Part shown: one piece after another, positions 56,073-64,000 of the stretch
Position numbering within the stretch: position 1 is the first letter of the stretch
How the letters are laid out: each line of letters begins with the position of its first letter
Assembly (NCBI RefSeq): GCF_021603645.1
Contig: NZ_BQHJ01000010.1
Span: 1 to 64,000 of the forward strand
DNA length: 64,000 nucleotides
Direction of reading: 5' to 3'
Source of the DNA: Pseudomonas pseudonitroreducens
Lineage (GTDB): Bacteria; Pseudomonadota; Gammaproteobacteria; Pseudomonadales; Pseudomonadaceae
Translations under genes and position numbers: made by a program
The notes under the pieces: generated by a model
Database searches by the model: none
Told to the model about the DNA's origin: nothing
Seen by the model: the letters and a program-made list of their open reading frames with translations, nothing else

Positions 56073-57218
56073 ATGGAATTCGAGAAGCTGTTGCGCCTCA
56101 TGGTGGAAAAGGGTGCCTCCGACCTGTTCATCACGGCGGGCGTGCCACCGTCGATGAAGGTCAATGGCAAGGTGCTGCCGGTCACCAAGACCGCGCTGTC
56201 GCCAGAGCAGACCCGCGAGACCGTGCTCTCGGTGATGAACGAACAGCAGCGCCGCGACTTCGCCGAGAACCACGAGTGCAACTTCGCCATCAGCGCCCGT
56301 GGCGTCGGTCGTTTCCGTGTCAGCGCCTTCTACCAGCGCAACCTGGTGGGCATGGTGCTGCGCCGCATCGAGACCAACATCCCGACCATCGATGACCTGA
56401 AGCTGCCGGAAATCCTCAAGAAGCTGGCGATGACCAAGCGCGGCCTGGTGATCTTCGTCGGCGCCACCGGTACCGGCAAGTCCACTTCGCTTGCGGCGAT
56501 GATCGGCTACCGCAACAAGAACTCCACCGGTCACATCATCTCCATCGAAGACCCCATCGAGTACATCCACCAGCACCAGGGCTGCATCGTCACCCAGCGC
56601 GAAGTGGGCCTGGATACCGATACCTTCGAGGTGGCCCTGAAGAACACCCTGCGCCAGGCGCCGGACGTGATCATGATCGGCGAGGTGCGCTCGCGCGAGA
56701 CCATGGACCACGCCGTGGCCTTCGCCGAAACCGGCCACCTGTGCCTGGCGACCCTGCACGCCAACAACGCCAACCAGGCGCTGGAGCGGATCATCCACTT
56801 CTTCCCGGCTGACCGGCATGGCCAGGTGTGGATGGACCTGTCGCTCAACCTCAAGGCCATCGTCGCCCAGCAACTGGTGCCGACGCCTGACGGCAAGGGC
56901 CGCCGCGCGGTGATCGAGGTGCTGCTGAACACCCCGCTGGCCGCCGACCTGATCCGCAAGGGCGAGGTGCACGAGCTCAAGCCGCTGATGAAGCGCTCCA
57001 CCGAGCAGGGCATGCAGACCTTCGACCAGGCGCTGTACCAGCTCTATACCCAGGGCGAGATCACCTACGAAGATGCGCTGGCCTACGCCGACTCGGCGAA
57101 CGACCTGCGCCTGATGATCAAGCTGGGCTCGGAAACCGACGCCGACCACCTCACCACCATGACCCAGGGGCTGACCCTGGAGATGAGCGACGACGACCCC
57201 AGCCGGCGTTTCCGCTGA
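56073..57218 (+). CDS. pilU: PilT-like ATPase PilU
   Basis: 381-aa PilU. Walker A is GATGTGKST with K136; Walker B is DVIMIGEVRS. It opens MEFEKLLRLMVEKGASDLF. It supports PilT in retraction. An in-frame GTG seven codons upstream is possible but lacks a better Shine-Dalgarno. It follows pilT by 104 bp. Confidence 0.97.
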   Translation: MEFEKLLRLMVEKGASDLFITAGVPPSMKVNGKVLPVTKTALSPEQTRETVLSVMNEQQRRDFAENHECNFAISARGVGRFRVSAFYQRNLVGMVLRRIETNIPTIDDLKLPEILKKLAMTKRGLVIFVGATGTGKSTSLAAMIGYRNKNSTGHIISIEDPIEYIHQHQGCIVTQREVGLDTDTFEVALKNTLRQAPDVIMIGEVRSRETMDHAVAFAETGHLCLATLHANNANQALERIIHFFPADRHGQVWMDLSLNLKAIVAQQLVPTPDGKGRRAVIEVLLNTPLAADLIRKGEVHELKPLMKRSTEQGMQTFDQALYQLYTQGEITYEDALAYADSANDLRLMIKLGSETDADHLTTMTQGLTLEMSDDDPSRRFR

Positions 57219-57245
57219 TCCCCGGCCGCAACCGGACGTCACCCG

Positions 57246-57273
57246 AGAAGCCCGCCCCGCGCGGGCTTTTCGT
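57246..57273 (+). terminator. rho-independent terminator of pilU
   Basis: GAAGCCCGC-CCC-GCGCGGGCTTTTC (stem AAGCCCGC / GCGGGCTT) 29 bp after the pilU stop, with TTTT. Confidence 0.82.
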
Positions 57274-57310
57274 TTATGCTGAGGGTCACGTAAAGCAACG
57301 GGAGAAAGGC

Positions 57311-57715
57311 ATGTCCGCCAACCCTGACACCCACAGCAAGGTCATCGGCTATCTACTGTGGATCTTCGGTTTCACCGGCTCGCACCGCTTCTACTACGGT
57401 CGGCCGATCACCGGCACGATCTGGTTCTTCACCCTCGGCCTGTTCTTCATCGGCTGGATCATCGACCTGTTCCTCATCCCTTCCATGGATGACGCGGCAG
57501 ACCAGCGCTACCGTTCCGGCGGCGTGGATTACAACGTTGCCTGGATCCTGCTGACCTTCCTCGGCGTGTTCGGCGTGCACCGCATGTACATGGGCAAGTG
57601 GCTCACCGGCATCCTCTACCTGTTCACCGGCGGGCTGTTCTTCATTGGTGTGCTGTACGACTTCTGGACGCTGAACAGCCAGATTTCCGAGCGCAACGGG
57701 CCGCAGCGCATCTGA
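57311..57715 (+). CDS. double TM2-domain membrane protein
   Basis: 134-aa protein with two TM2 repeats, each a helix-short loop-helix. First: YLLWIFGFTGSHRFYYGR then GTIWFFTLGLFFIGWIIDL; second: AWILLTFLGVFGVHRMYMGK then GILYLFTGGLFFIGVLYDF. Both have the family G-x-H-R-F/M-Y motif. Function unknown. Start at 57311 has GGGAGAAAGGC upstream. Confidence 0.88.
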   Translation: MSANPDTHSKVIGYLLWIFGFTGSHRFYYGRPITGTIWFFTLGLFFIGWIIDLFLIPSMDDAADQRYRSGGVDYNVAWILLTFLGVFGVHRMYMGKWLTGILYLFTGGLFFIGVLYDFWTLNSQISERNGPQRI

Positions 57716-57725
57716 TCCTTCTTTT

Positions 57726-57793
57726 GTAGGAGCGAGCTTGCTCGCGAACACCCGCGTCGACGTTGGGTGGTTCGCGAGCAAGCTCGCTCCTAC
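57726..57793. repeat. REP pair (GTAGGAGCGAGC family)
   Basis: GTAGGAGCGAGCTTGCTCGCGAAC and GTTCGCGAGCAAGCTCGCTCCTAC facing each other across 20 bp, just after the TM2 gene. Confidence 0.92.
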
Positions 57794-57823
57794 AGGCCCA
57801 CGCCCTGCGTACTGCTTGCTTCC

Positions 57824-57906
57824 GCAGGAGCGGGCTGCGCCTGCGATCGATTTCCGGCGGCTCCGCGCTGGCCGGTTGCACATCGCGGACGAAGTCCGCT
57901 CCTACG
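57824..57906. repeat. second REP-type unit (GCAGGAGCGGGC...GTCCGCTCCTAC)
   Basis: GCAGGAGCGGGCTGCGCCTGCGATC at the left and CATCGCGGACGAAGTCCGCTCCTACG at the right, together an imperfect inverted element of a related but distinct type. With the adjoining REP pair it fills most of the 315-bp gap before the beta-synthase gene, and no gene is apparent there. Confidence 0.65.
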
Positions 57907-58030
57907 CAAGTCCCACCCGCTCTCTTTCGTCGCGCCGCCTGGCGCGAGCTGTGCCTCGCGCCTAAGGTCAGGAGGACAGTAGCAGGCGCCGCAGGGCGAT
58001 CCCCATGGCGCCGCAGAAGGAGTGGCTGCC

Positions 58031-59404
58031 ATGAGCAACGAATCCCGCCCTGCCGTACTCGACCTGATCGGCAATACCCCCATGGTCCGGGTGACGCGCT
58101 TCGATACCGGACCCTGCACCCTGTTCCTCAAGCTCGAATCGCAGAATCCCGGCGGCTCCATCAAGGACCGCATCGGCGTGGCCATGATCGAGGCCGCCGA
58201 GCGCGACGGCCGGCTCAAGCCCGGCGGCGTGATCGTCGAAGCTACCGCCGGCAACACCGGCCTGGGCCTGGCGCTGGTCGGCCGCGCCAAGGGTTACCGA
58301 GTCGTGCTGGTAGTGCCGGACAAGATGTCCACCGAGAAGGTCCTGCACCTGCGCGCCATGGGCGCCGAGGTGCACATCACCCGCTCCGACGTCGGCAAGG
58401 GCCACCCCGAGTACTACCAGGACGTTGCCGCGCGGCTGGCGAAGGACCTGCCCGATGCCTTCTTCGCCGACCAGTTCAACAATCCCGCCAACCCGCTGGC
58501 CCACGAGACCGGCACCGGCCCGGAAATCTGGGCGCAGACCGGTCATGACCTCGACGCGGTGGTGGTCGGCGTCGGCTCCGCCGGCACCCTGACCGGCCTG
58601 ACCCGGTTCTTCCAGAAGGTCCAGCCAGACCTGGAAATGGTCCTGGCCGACCCGGTGGGCTCGATCATGGCCGAGTACTCGCGCTCGGGCGCCATCGGCA
58701 CGCCGGGTGCCTGGGCGGTCGAAGGCATCGGCGAAGATTTCGTGCCGTCGATTGCCGACCTCTCCAGCGTGCGCCACGCCTACTCCATCAGCGACGAGGA
58801 AAGCTTCAGTACGGCCCGCGAGCTGCTGCGCAACGAAGGTATTGCCGCCGGTTCGTCCACCGGCACGTTGCTGGCCGCTGCACTGCGTTTCTGCCGTGAG
58901 CAGAAGGAACCCAAGCGCGTGGTCAGCCTGGTCTGCGACACCGGAACGCGCTACCTGTCGAAGATCTACAACGACCAGTGGATGACCGACCAGGGCCTGC
59001 TGCAGCGCAAGCGCTACGGCGACCTGCGCGACATTGTTGCGCGGCGCTTCGAGGAGGGCAGGGTAGTCAGCGTCGGCCCCGGCGACACCCTGCTCACCGC
59101 CTTCCAGCGCATGCGCCTGGCGGACATTTCCCAGCTCCCGGTGCTCGACGGCCAGCGCCTGGTCGGTGTCATCGACGAGTCCGACATCCTGCTGGGCGTA
59201 CATGACGACCCGGCGCATTTCCGCAGCGACGTCGCCAGCGCCATGAGCACTGCCCCGGAAACCCTGGCGCCCGGCGCCAGCCTCAAGGAACTCGAAGCCG
59301 TGCTGGCGCGCGGGCTGGTGGCGATCATCGCCGACGCCTCGGGCTTCCACGGCCTGATCACCCGCTTCGACCTGCTCAACCATCTACGGAGGACCCTCGC
59401 ATGA
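58031..59404 (+). CDS. cystathionine beta-synthase
   Basis: 457-aa PLP enzyme joining homocysteine and serine to cystathionine. PLP Lys is K45 in PGGSIKDRIG; phosphate and substrate loops are EATAGNTGLGLAL and the region near GSAGTLTGLTRF. Residues about 335-455 form a CBS-domain pair (SQLPVLDGQRLVGVIDESDIL and AIIADASGFHGLITRFDLL), as in human CBS but without the haem N-terminus. The ATG at 58031 has AAGGAG 7-8 bp upstream. Overlaps the gamma-lyase gene by 4 bp. Confidence 0.94.
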   Translation: MSNESRPAVLDLIGNTPMVRVTRFDTGPCTLFLKLESQNPGGSIKDRIGVAMIEAAERDGRLKPGGVIVEATAGNTGLGLALVGRAKGYRVVLVVPDKMSTEKVLHLRAMGAEVHITRSDVGKGHPEYYQDVAARLAKDLPDAFFADQFNNPANPLAHETGTGPEIWAQTGHDLDAVVVGVGSAGTLTGLTRFFQKVQPDLEMVLADPVGSIMAEYSRSGAIGTPGAWAVEGIGEDFVPSIADLSSVRHAYSISDEESFSTARELLRNEGIAAGSSTGTLLAAALRFCREQKEPKRVVSLVCDTGTRYLSKIYNDQWMTDQGLLQRKRYGDLRDIVARRFEEGRVVSVGPGDTLLTAFQRMRLADISQLPVLDGQRLVGVIDESDILLGVHDDPAHFRSDVASAMSTAPETLAPGASLKELEAVLARGLVAIIADASGFHGLITRFDLLNHLRRTLA

Positions 59405-60570
59405 GCCAGCACGACGACCGCCTCGGTTTCGCCACCCGCGTGATTCACGCCGGGCAGGAGCCGGACCCTTCCACCGGGGCGATCATGCCGCCGATCTACG
59501 CCAACTCCACCTACCGCCAGGACAGCCCCGGCGTGCACAAGGGCCTGGACTACGGACGCTCGCACAACCCCACGCGCTGGGCGCTGGAGCGCTGCGTGGC
59601 GGACCTGGAAGGTGGCAGCAAGGCGTTCGCCTTCGCCTCGGGGCTGGCCGCCATCTCGGCGGTGCTGGAACTGCTCGATGCCGGCTCGCACATTGTCTCC
59701 GGCAATGACCTGTATGGCGGCACCTTCCGCCTGTTCGAGCGGGTACGGCGGCGCAGCGCCGGGCACGATTTCCACTTCGCCGACCTGTCCCAGCCCGGCG
59801 CGCTGGAGGCGGCGCTCACCGACAAGACGCGCATGGTCTGGGTGGAAACCCCGAGCAACCCGCTGCTGCGCCTGACCGACTTGGCCGCCATTGCCCGCAC
59901 CTGCCGCGAGCGCGGCATTCTCTGCGTGGCCGACAACACCTTCGCCAGCCCGTGGATCCAGCGGCCGCTGGAGCTGGGTTTCGACATCGTCGTGCACTCC
60001 ACTACCAAGTACCTGAATGGCCATTCGGACGTCATCGGCGGCATCGCCATCGTCGGCGACAACCCCGACCTCGCCGAGCGCGTGGGCTTCCTGCAGAACT
60101 CCGTTGGCGCCATCGCCGGGCCGTTCGATGCCTTCCTCACCCTGCGCGGCGTGAAGACCCTGGCCCTGCGCATGGAGCGGCACTGCGCCAATGCCCTCGA
60201 CCTGGCCAAGTGGCTGGAACAGCAGCCGCAGGTGAAGCGTGTGTATTACCCCGGACTGGCCTCGCACCCGCAGCATGAGCTGGCGCGACGGCAGATGAAG
60301 GGCTTCGGCGGGATGATCTCGCTGGACCTGGATACCGACCTGGCCGGCTCACGGCGCTTCCTGGAGAACGTCCAGCTATTCGCCCTGGCAGAGAGCCTGG
60401 GCGGCGTGGAAAGCCTGATCGAGCACCCGGCGATCATGACCCACGCCAGCATCCCGGCGGAGAACCGCGTGGCGCTGGGGATCGGTGATTCGCTGATCCG
60501 GCTATCGGTGGGTGTGGAAGACGTGGAAGACCTGCGCGCCGACCTGGCCAGGGCCCTGGCGATGATCTGA
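59401..60570 (+). CDS. cystathionine gamma-lyase
   Basis: 389-aa Cys/Met-metabolism PLP enzyme. PLP Lys is K203 in VHSTTKYLNGHSDVIGG; YGRSHNPTRWALE and LEGGSKAFAFASGLAA are family motifs. Coupled by a 4-bp overlap to the beta-synthase gene, so gamma-lyase (reverse transsulfuration, homocysteine to cysteine) is the likely activity, not gamma-synthase. Confidence 0.92.
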   Translation: MSQHDDRLGFATRVIHAGQEPDPSTGAIMPPIYANSTYRQDSPGVHKGLDYGRSHNPTRWALERCVADLEGGSKAFAFASGLAAISAVLELLDAGSHIVSGNDLYGGTFRLFERVRRRSAGHDFHFADLSQPGALEAALTDKTRMVWVETPSNPLLRLTDLAAIARTCRERGILCVADNTFASPWIQRPLELGFDIVVHSTTKYLNGHSDVIGGIAIVGDNPDLAERVGFLQNSVGAIAGPFDAFLTLRGVKTLALRMERHCANALDLAKWLEQQPQVKRVYYPGLASHPQHELARRQMKGFGGMISLDLDTDLAGSRRFLENVQLFALAESLGGVESLIEHPAIMTHASIPAENRVALGIGDSLIRLSVGVEDVEDLRADLARALAMI

Positions 60571-60888
60571 CACCCTGCGCCGGACTGCTTTTTGTAGGAG
60601 CGAGCTTGCTCGCGAACCGCCCAGCTTCAGTGCCCGGAATGTTCGCGAGGCCGAATCCATTCCCTACGGATAACGGCATTTCCCACATCCCTGTGGGTCA
60701 CAAGCTCGCTCCTACAGGGGGGCGCAGGCGCGCACGCCTGCTCCTTCGTTGGATGGCGTGGAGCGAAGCGATACCCATCATTCGCGGCACCGGCAGCATG
60801 GGTATCGCTGCGCTCCACCCATCCTACGTTCGAGCCAACTCCATGAAAAAGCCCGTCAATTGGCGAACTTTTTCTTGGAGCGGTGGGG
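60557..60888. repeat. tandem duplication, unit 1 (from the gamma-lyase end to degraded terminator)
   Basis: From TGGCGATGATCTGA (last codons of the gamma-lyase gene) through GCCGGACTGCTTTTTGTAGG, the split REP, CGCACGCCTGCTCC, the GGATGGCGTGGAGCG palindrome unit and a damaged terminator AAAAAGCCCGTCAATTGGCGAACTTTTT, ending GGAGCGGTGGGG. Each segment reappears in order in unit 2 at 60898-61108. Confidence 0.85.
60593..60715. repeat. REP pair carrying the 51-bp insertion (copy B)
   Basis: Normal left arm GTAGGAGCGAGCTTGCTCGCGAAC; right arm split as GTTCGCGAG (60641-60649), 51 inserted bases (60650-60700), CAAGCTCGCTCCTAC. The 75-bp split arm differs from copy A at only one base. Confidence 0.88.
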
Positions 60889-60897
60889 CCAAGGCTT

Positions 60898-61108
60898 TGG
60901 CGATGATCTGGTGCCCTGCGCCGGATCGCTTTTTGTAGGAGCGAAGCCGCGCACGCCTGCTCCTTCGTAGGATGGCGTGGAGCGCAGCGATACCCATCAT
61001 TCGCGGCACCGGCAGCATGGGTATCACTGCGCCCCACCCATCCTACGTTCTGCTGACATGCCAAAGGAAAGCCCGCCAATCGGCGGGCTTTTTCATGGAG
61101 CGGTGCGG
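60898..61108. repeat. tandem duplication, unit 2 (next to pyrC')
   Basis: Starts TGGCGATGATCTGG, continues CCCTGCGCCGG, then CTTTTTGTAGGAGCGAAGCCGCGCACGCCTGCTCC, lacking most of the REP, then the GGATGGCGTGGAGCG unit and the intact terminator, ending GGAGCGGTGCGG against the pyrC' stop. The stop codon copied from the lyase gene has decayed (TGA to TGG). Confidence 0.85.
61068..61093. terminator. bidirectional terminator between gamma-lyase and pyrC'
   Basis: AAAGCCCGCC - AATC - GGCGGGCTTT with flanking A and T runs. Intact copy of the terminator found degraded in unit 1 at about 60846-60875. Confidence 0.88.
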
Positions 61109-61110
61109 CG

Positions 61111-62382
61111 TCAGACCGCGTGGACGATATGCCCGTCCACCAGGGTGCAGCGCACCACGCCCGGCAGGCAGTGGCCGAGGAACGGGCAGTTCTGGCCACG
61201 GGAGTGCCAGGTCTCGCCCGCCAGGGTCTGGCCGTCGGCTTCGAACAGCACTACGTCGGCGGCCGCGCCGATTGCCAGCTTGCCAGCTGGCAGGCGCAGG
61301 GCGGCGGCCGGGCCGCTGGACAGGCGCGCCAGCAGGGTCGGCAGGTCGAGCAGGCCGTCCTGCACCAGCGTCATGGCCAGCGGCAGGAGCAGTTCGACGC
61401 TGCTGATGCCCGGGTCGGTCGCGGCGAACGGGGCGTTCTTCGCGTCCTGCTCATGGGGCTGGTGGTGGCTGGCGATGGCCTGGATCACGCCGCTCTTCAC
61501 TGCTTCGCGCAGGGCCTCGCGGTCCTTGTGCGAACGCAGCGGCGGCTGCACGTGGTACAGGCTGGAGAAGTCCGCCAGCGCCTCGTCGGTGAGGATCAGC
61601 TGGTACAGCGCGACGTCGGCGGTCACCGGCAGGCCGCGGGCCTGCGCCTGGGCGATCAATTCGACGCCGCGGGCGCTGGTCAGCTGGCTGAAGTGCGCAC
61701 GCACACCGGATTGCTCGACCAGCAGCAGGTTGCGCGCCAGGGCTACGGTCTCGGCGGTTTCCGGGATGCCGGCGAGGCCGCGGAAGCTGGCGGTCGGACC
61801 TTCGTGGGCAATGCCGTCGCCTGCCAGTTCGGCATCCTGCGAGGTGAAGATCACGGTGAGGTCGAAGGTCGCCGCGTATTCCAGCGAGCGCAGCAGCACG
61901 CGATTGCTCGCCATCGGTGCCAGGCCGTTGGTGAAGGCCACGCAGCCGGCGTCGCGCAGGGCGACCAGCTCGGACAGCTGTTCGCCGCCCAGGCCCTTGG
62001 TCAGCGCGCCGATGGGGAAGACCTTGGCGTTGCCGGCCTCGCGGGCGCGGTCGAGGATCAGCTCGGCGACCGCCGAGGTGTCCAGCACCGGTTTGGTCTG
62101 CGGCGGGAAGCACAGGCTGGTGACGCCACCGGCGGCAGCGGCGCGGGTTTCGCTCTCGATGCTGCCCTTGCGGCTGTAGCCCGGCTCGCGCAGGGCGACG
62201 CTCAGGTCGACCAGGCCGGGCGCGGCGATGAGGCCGGCGGCGTCGATTTCCTGGGCGGCGTGGAAGCCTTCCGGGGCGTCGCCGATGGCGACGATACGGC
62301 CGGCCTCGATGTGCAGGTCGCAGACCTTGTCCAGGCCGCTGGCCGGGTCGATCAGGTGGGCGCCACGAATACTGACGGTCAT
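61111..62382 (-). CDS. pyrC': dihydroorotase-like subunit PyrC' (noncatalytic)
   Basis: 423-aa dihydroorotase homologue. The HxH zinc motif that should follow GLVD is absent: the segment reads [13 protein letters not shown], with S61 and A63 in place of the two His. It therefore cannot be an active dihydroorotase, consistent with the known Pseudomonas PyrC', which is needed structurally for aspartate transcarbamoylase dodecamers. Overlaps pyrB by 4 bp. Confidence 0.93.
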   Translation of the reverse strand: MTVSIRGAHLIDPASGLDKVCDLHIEAGRIVAIGDAPEGFHAAQEIDAAGLIAAPGLVDLSVALREPGYSRKGSIESETRAAAAGGVTSLCFPPQTKPVLDTSAVAELILDRAREAGNAKVFPIGALTKGLGGEQLSELVALRDAGCVAFTNGLAPMASNRVLLRSLEYAATFDLTVIFTSQDAELAGDGIAHEGPTASFRGLAGIPETAETVALARNLLLVEQSGVRAHFSQLTSARGVELIAQAQARGLPVTADVALYQLILTDEALADFSSLYHVQPPLRSHKDREALREAVKSGVIQAIASHHQPHEQDAKNAPFAATDPGISSVELLLPLAMTLVQDGLLDLPTLLARLSSGPAAALRLPAGKLAIGAAADVVLFEADGQTLAGETWHSRGQNCPFLGHCLPGVVRCTLVDGHIVHAV

Positions 62383-63383
62383 TGCGCGTCCTCCTGTTCC
62401 AGCTGGCGTTGGGCGTTCTGGCCGCTCATGGCCATGGACAGCACGGCCATGCGGATGGCGATGCCGTAGGTGACCTGGTTGAGGATCACCGACTGGTCGC
62501 CGTCAGCCACGGCGGAATCGATCTCCACACCTCGGTTGATCGGGCCGGGGTGCATGACGATGGCGTCCGGCTTGGCCAGTTGCAGGCGCTTCTGGGTCAG
62601 GCCGTAGAGCTTGAAGAACTCGCCTTCGCTGGGCAGCAGGCCACCGGCCATGCGCTCGCGCTGCAGGCGCAGCATGATCACCACGTCGACGTCTTTGAGG
62701 CCTTCGTTGGCGTCGGTGAACACCTTCACCCCGTACTGTTCTTCCAGGCCCACCGGCAGCAGGGTGCGCGGGGCGACGACGCGGATATCCGGGCAGCCGA
62801 GGGTCTTCAGCGCCAGCATGTCGGAGCGTGCCACCCGCGAGTGCAGGATGTCGCCGACGATGGCTACCGAGAGGTTCTCGAAGCTGCCCTTGTGGCGGCG
62901 GATGGTGAGCATGTCGAGCATGCCCTGGGTCGGGTGGCCGTGGCGGCCGTCGCCGCCATTGATCACGGCGACGTTGGGGCTGACGTGCTCGGCGATGAAG
63001 TGCGCGGCGCCCGAGTCGCTGTGGCGCACGACGAACATGTCGGCGGCCATCGCCTCGAGGTTGCGCAGGGTGTCGGTGAGCGTCTCGCCCTTGCTGGTCG
63101 AAGAGGTCGACACGTTCAGCGAGATGACGTCGGCGGACAGGCGCTGGGCGGCCAGCTCGAAGGTGGTGCGGGTGCGCGTGGAGTTTTCGAAGAACACGTT
63201 GCACACGGTCTTGCCGCGCAGCAACGGGACTTTCTTCACCGCGCGGGCGCCGACTTCGAGGAAGGAGTCGGCGGTGTCGAGGATTTCAGTCAGCAGTTCG
63301 CGGGACAACCCGTCGAGCGAGAGGAAGTGGCGCAGCTGGCCCAGGTCGTTGAGCTGCAGCGGGCGCTTGGCGTCGGTCGGCAT
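62379..63383 (-). CDS. pyrB: aspartate carbamoyltransferase catalytic chain
   Basis: 334-aa PyrB, with the extended N-terminus found in Pseudomonas class A enzymes. Carbamoyl phosphate motif [12 protein letters not shown] is near residues 65-76; [12 protein letters not shown] and the PGPINRGVE segment follow. It makes carbamoyl aspartate for pyrimidine synthesis and assembles with PyrC'. Confidence 0.97.
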   Translation of the reverse strand: MPTDAKRPLQLNDLGQLRHFLSLDGLSRELLTEILDTADSFLEVGARAVKKVPLLRGKTVCNVFFENSTRTRTTFELAAQRLSADVISLNVSTSSTSKGETLTDTLRNLEAMAADMFVVRHSDSGAAHFIAEHVSPNVAVINGGDGRHGHPTQGMLDMLTIRRHKGSFENLSVAIVGDILHSRVARSDMLALKTLGCPDIRVVAPRTLLPVGLEEQYGVKVFTDANEGLKDVDVVIMLRLQRERMAGGLLPSEGEFFKLYGLTQKRLQLAKPDAIVMHPGPINRGVEIDSAVADGDQSVILNQVTYGIAIRMAVLSMAMSGQNAQRQLEQEDAQ

Positions 63384-63428
63384 GTGGCAGGCCCTGAAAG
63401 TTGGGGGTGGATGTCCGGGCGCGCGGGG

Positions 63429-63941
63429 TTACAGCGCGGGGCTGAGAAGCGTGCGCTCGAGGACAAGTGGTGCGGGACCGCGCAATTTTACCCGCTCGTT
63501 GGGTGCCAATGACAGGGTTTCGCCGACGACATCCGGGCGAATCGGCAGCTCGCGCTTGTTCAGGTCGACCAGGCTGACCAGGGTTACGCTGGCCGGGCGC
63601 CCGTAGTCGAACAGCTCATTCAGCGCGGCGCGGATGGTCCGGCCGCTCATCAGCACGTCGTCCACCAGGATCAGGTGCTGGCCGTCGATCTCGAAGGGCA
63701 GTTCCGACGGACGGACCTGCGGGTGCAGGCCGCTGCGGGTGAAGTCGTCACGGTAGAAGGAGACGTCGAGGATGCCGAGGATCTCGTCGCTGCCCAGTGC
63801 CTTGAGCAGTTCCTGGGCGACCCAGATGCCGCCGGTGTGGATGCCGACGAAGCGCGGCGAGTCGATGCCGCGCTGCGCCAGGTAGTTGCGCAGGTCGGTG
63901 GCCATGCGGGGGATGAGTTCGGCGGGGCTTGGCAGGGTCAT
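63429..63941 (-). CDS. pyrR: pyrimidine operon regulator / uracil phosphoribosyltransferase homologue
   Basis: 170-aa PRT-fold protein. The PRPP motif is [18 protein letters not shown] near 92-109. In Pseudomonas PyrR acts as regulator of pyr genes rather than as a strong UPRTase. Start at 63941 gives [10 protein letters not shown]; a longer in-frame GTG start exists but lacks a better site. It begins the pyrR-pyrB-pyrC' operon. Confidence 0.93.
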   Translation of the reverse strand: MTLPSPAELIPRMATDLRNYLAQRGIDSPRFVGIHTGGIWVAQELLKALGSDEILGILDVSFYRDDFTRSGLHPQVRPSELPFEIDGQHLILVDDVLMSGRTIRAALNELFDYGRPASVTLVSLVDLNKRELPIRPDVVGETLSLAPNERVKLRGPAPLVLERTLLSPAL

Positions 63942-64000
63942 GACGTCTCCGGTTCGGTTGGCGAGGCCACCCGGCACGGGCGGCCATCGGGGCGGACCGT
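63942..64000 (-). other. possible end of an upstream gene (ruvX expected)
   Basis: On the minus strand one frame stays open from the window edge and stops at TGA overlapping the pyrR ATG, as an operon neighbour would. In P. aeruginosa the gene upstream of pyrR is, from memory, the ruvX homologue. The 19 codons seen are not enough to confirm this. Confidence 0.3.

Noticed and set aside
60841-61094. Small gene between the gamma-lyase gene and pyrC' (ATG-AAA-AAG start at 60843)
   Set aside because: The ATG is part of the duplicated terminator sequence and the frame runs through repeat units, with no Shine-Dalgarno or protein-like content.

Overview
The window is a high-GC, densely coded chromosomal segment of a Pseudomonas, probably from the P. 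aeruginosa lineage (P. nitroreducens, P. citronellolis and P. knackmussii are possible relatives; the species cannot be fixed from sequence alone). The grounds are gene content and order that match what I recall of P. aeruginosa (mutM to ggt/fdx/coaD, ftsYEX-rpoH, thiSG-trmB, metXW-rdgB-hemW, yggT/proC/yggS, pilTU, cystathionine genes, pyrR-pyrB-pyrC'), protein lengths typical of Pseudomonas, and repeated Pseudomonas-type REP palindromes with the core GTAGGAGCGAGC. It reads as core chromosome: I see no rRNA, tRNA, CRISPR array, integrase, transposase or prophage module.

Layout. 0.1-3.5 kb: a three-gene membrane dehydrogenase module (Tat-exported small subunit, GMC flavoprotein with a Cys-rich iron-sulfur motif, triheme cytochrome c). 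3.7-4.5 kb: thyA. 4.8-16.3 kb: iron alcohol dehydrogenase and thioesterase, a small secreted protein, a DUF2087 protein, two glycine-zipper proteins, a LysR/FdhD/FdhF-like molybdoenzyme cluster, a BON-LysM protein, then yrfG and nudE-cysQ. 16.4-23 kb: mutM, an acyltransferase, a small membrane protein, a Na/Pi transporter, ggt, ferredoxin and coaD. 23.3-27.8 kb: a second GMC dehydrogenase with its Tat partner and an aldehyde dehydrogenase, divergent from a TetR gene with a perfect palindromic candidate operator. 27.9-34.5 kb: GNAT, YheT hydrolase, a lipoprotein, a frameshifted RhuM-Fic gene, rsmD and an M16 peptidase pair. 34.6-38.7 kb: ftsY-ftsE-ftsX and rpoH, the latter behind a candidate sigma-E promoter. 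38.8-44.8 kb: mtgA, thiS-thiG, trmB, a DUF1329 protein and small membrane proteins. 44.9-51 kb: the convergently read metX-metW and DUF4426-rdgB-hemW set and a dynamin-like GTPase. 51-57.7 kb: yggU, yggT, an unrecognised periplasmic protein, proC, yggS, then pilT and pilU. 58-60.6 kb: cystathionine beta-synthase and gamma-lyase. 61.1-64 kb: pyrC', pyrB, pyrR.

Functional themes: periplasmic or membrane oxidation of alcohols and aldehydes (two GMC modules, Fe-ADH, aldehyde dehydrogenase); sulfur and methionine flow (metXW, both cystathionine enzymes, CysQ); nucleotide supply and sanitation (ThyA, PyrB/PyrC'/PyrR, RdgB, NudE, YrfG, MutM); membrane insertion, division and heat shock (FtsYEX, RpoH); and twitching motility (PilTU).

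I did not find a convincing new multi-gene system. The most interesting signals are small: a 51-bp segment inserted at the same place in two REP elements, a tandem duplication of the whole gap between the gamma-lyase gene and pyrC', a frameshifted RhuM-Fic gene of lower GC, repeat DNA translated as the N-terminus of HemW, two paralogous glycine-zipper proteins with His/Asp-rich tails, and an unrecognised gene between yggT and proC.
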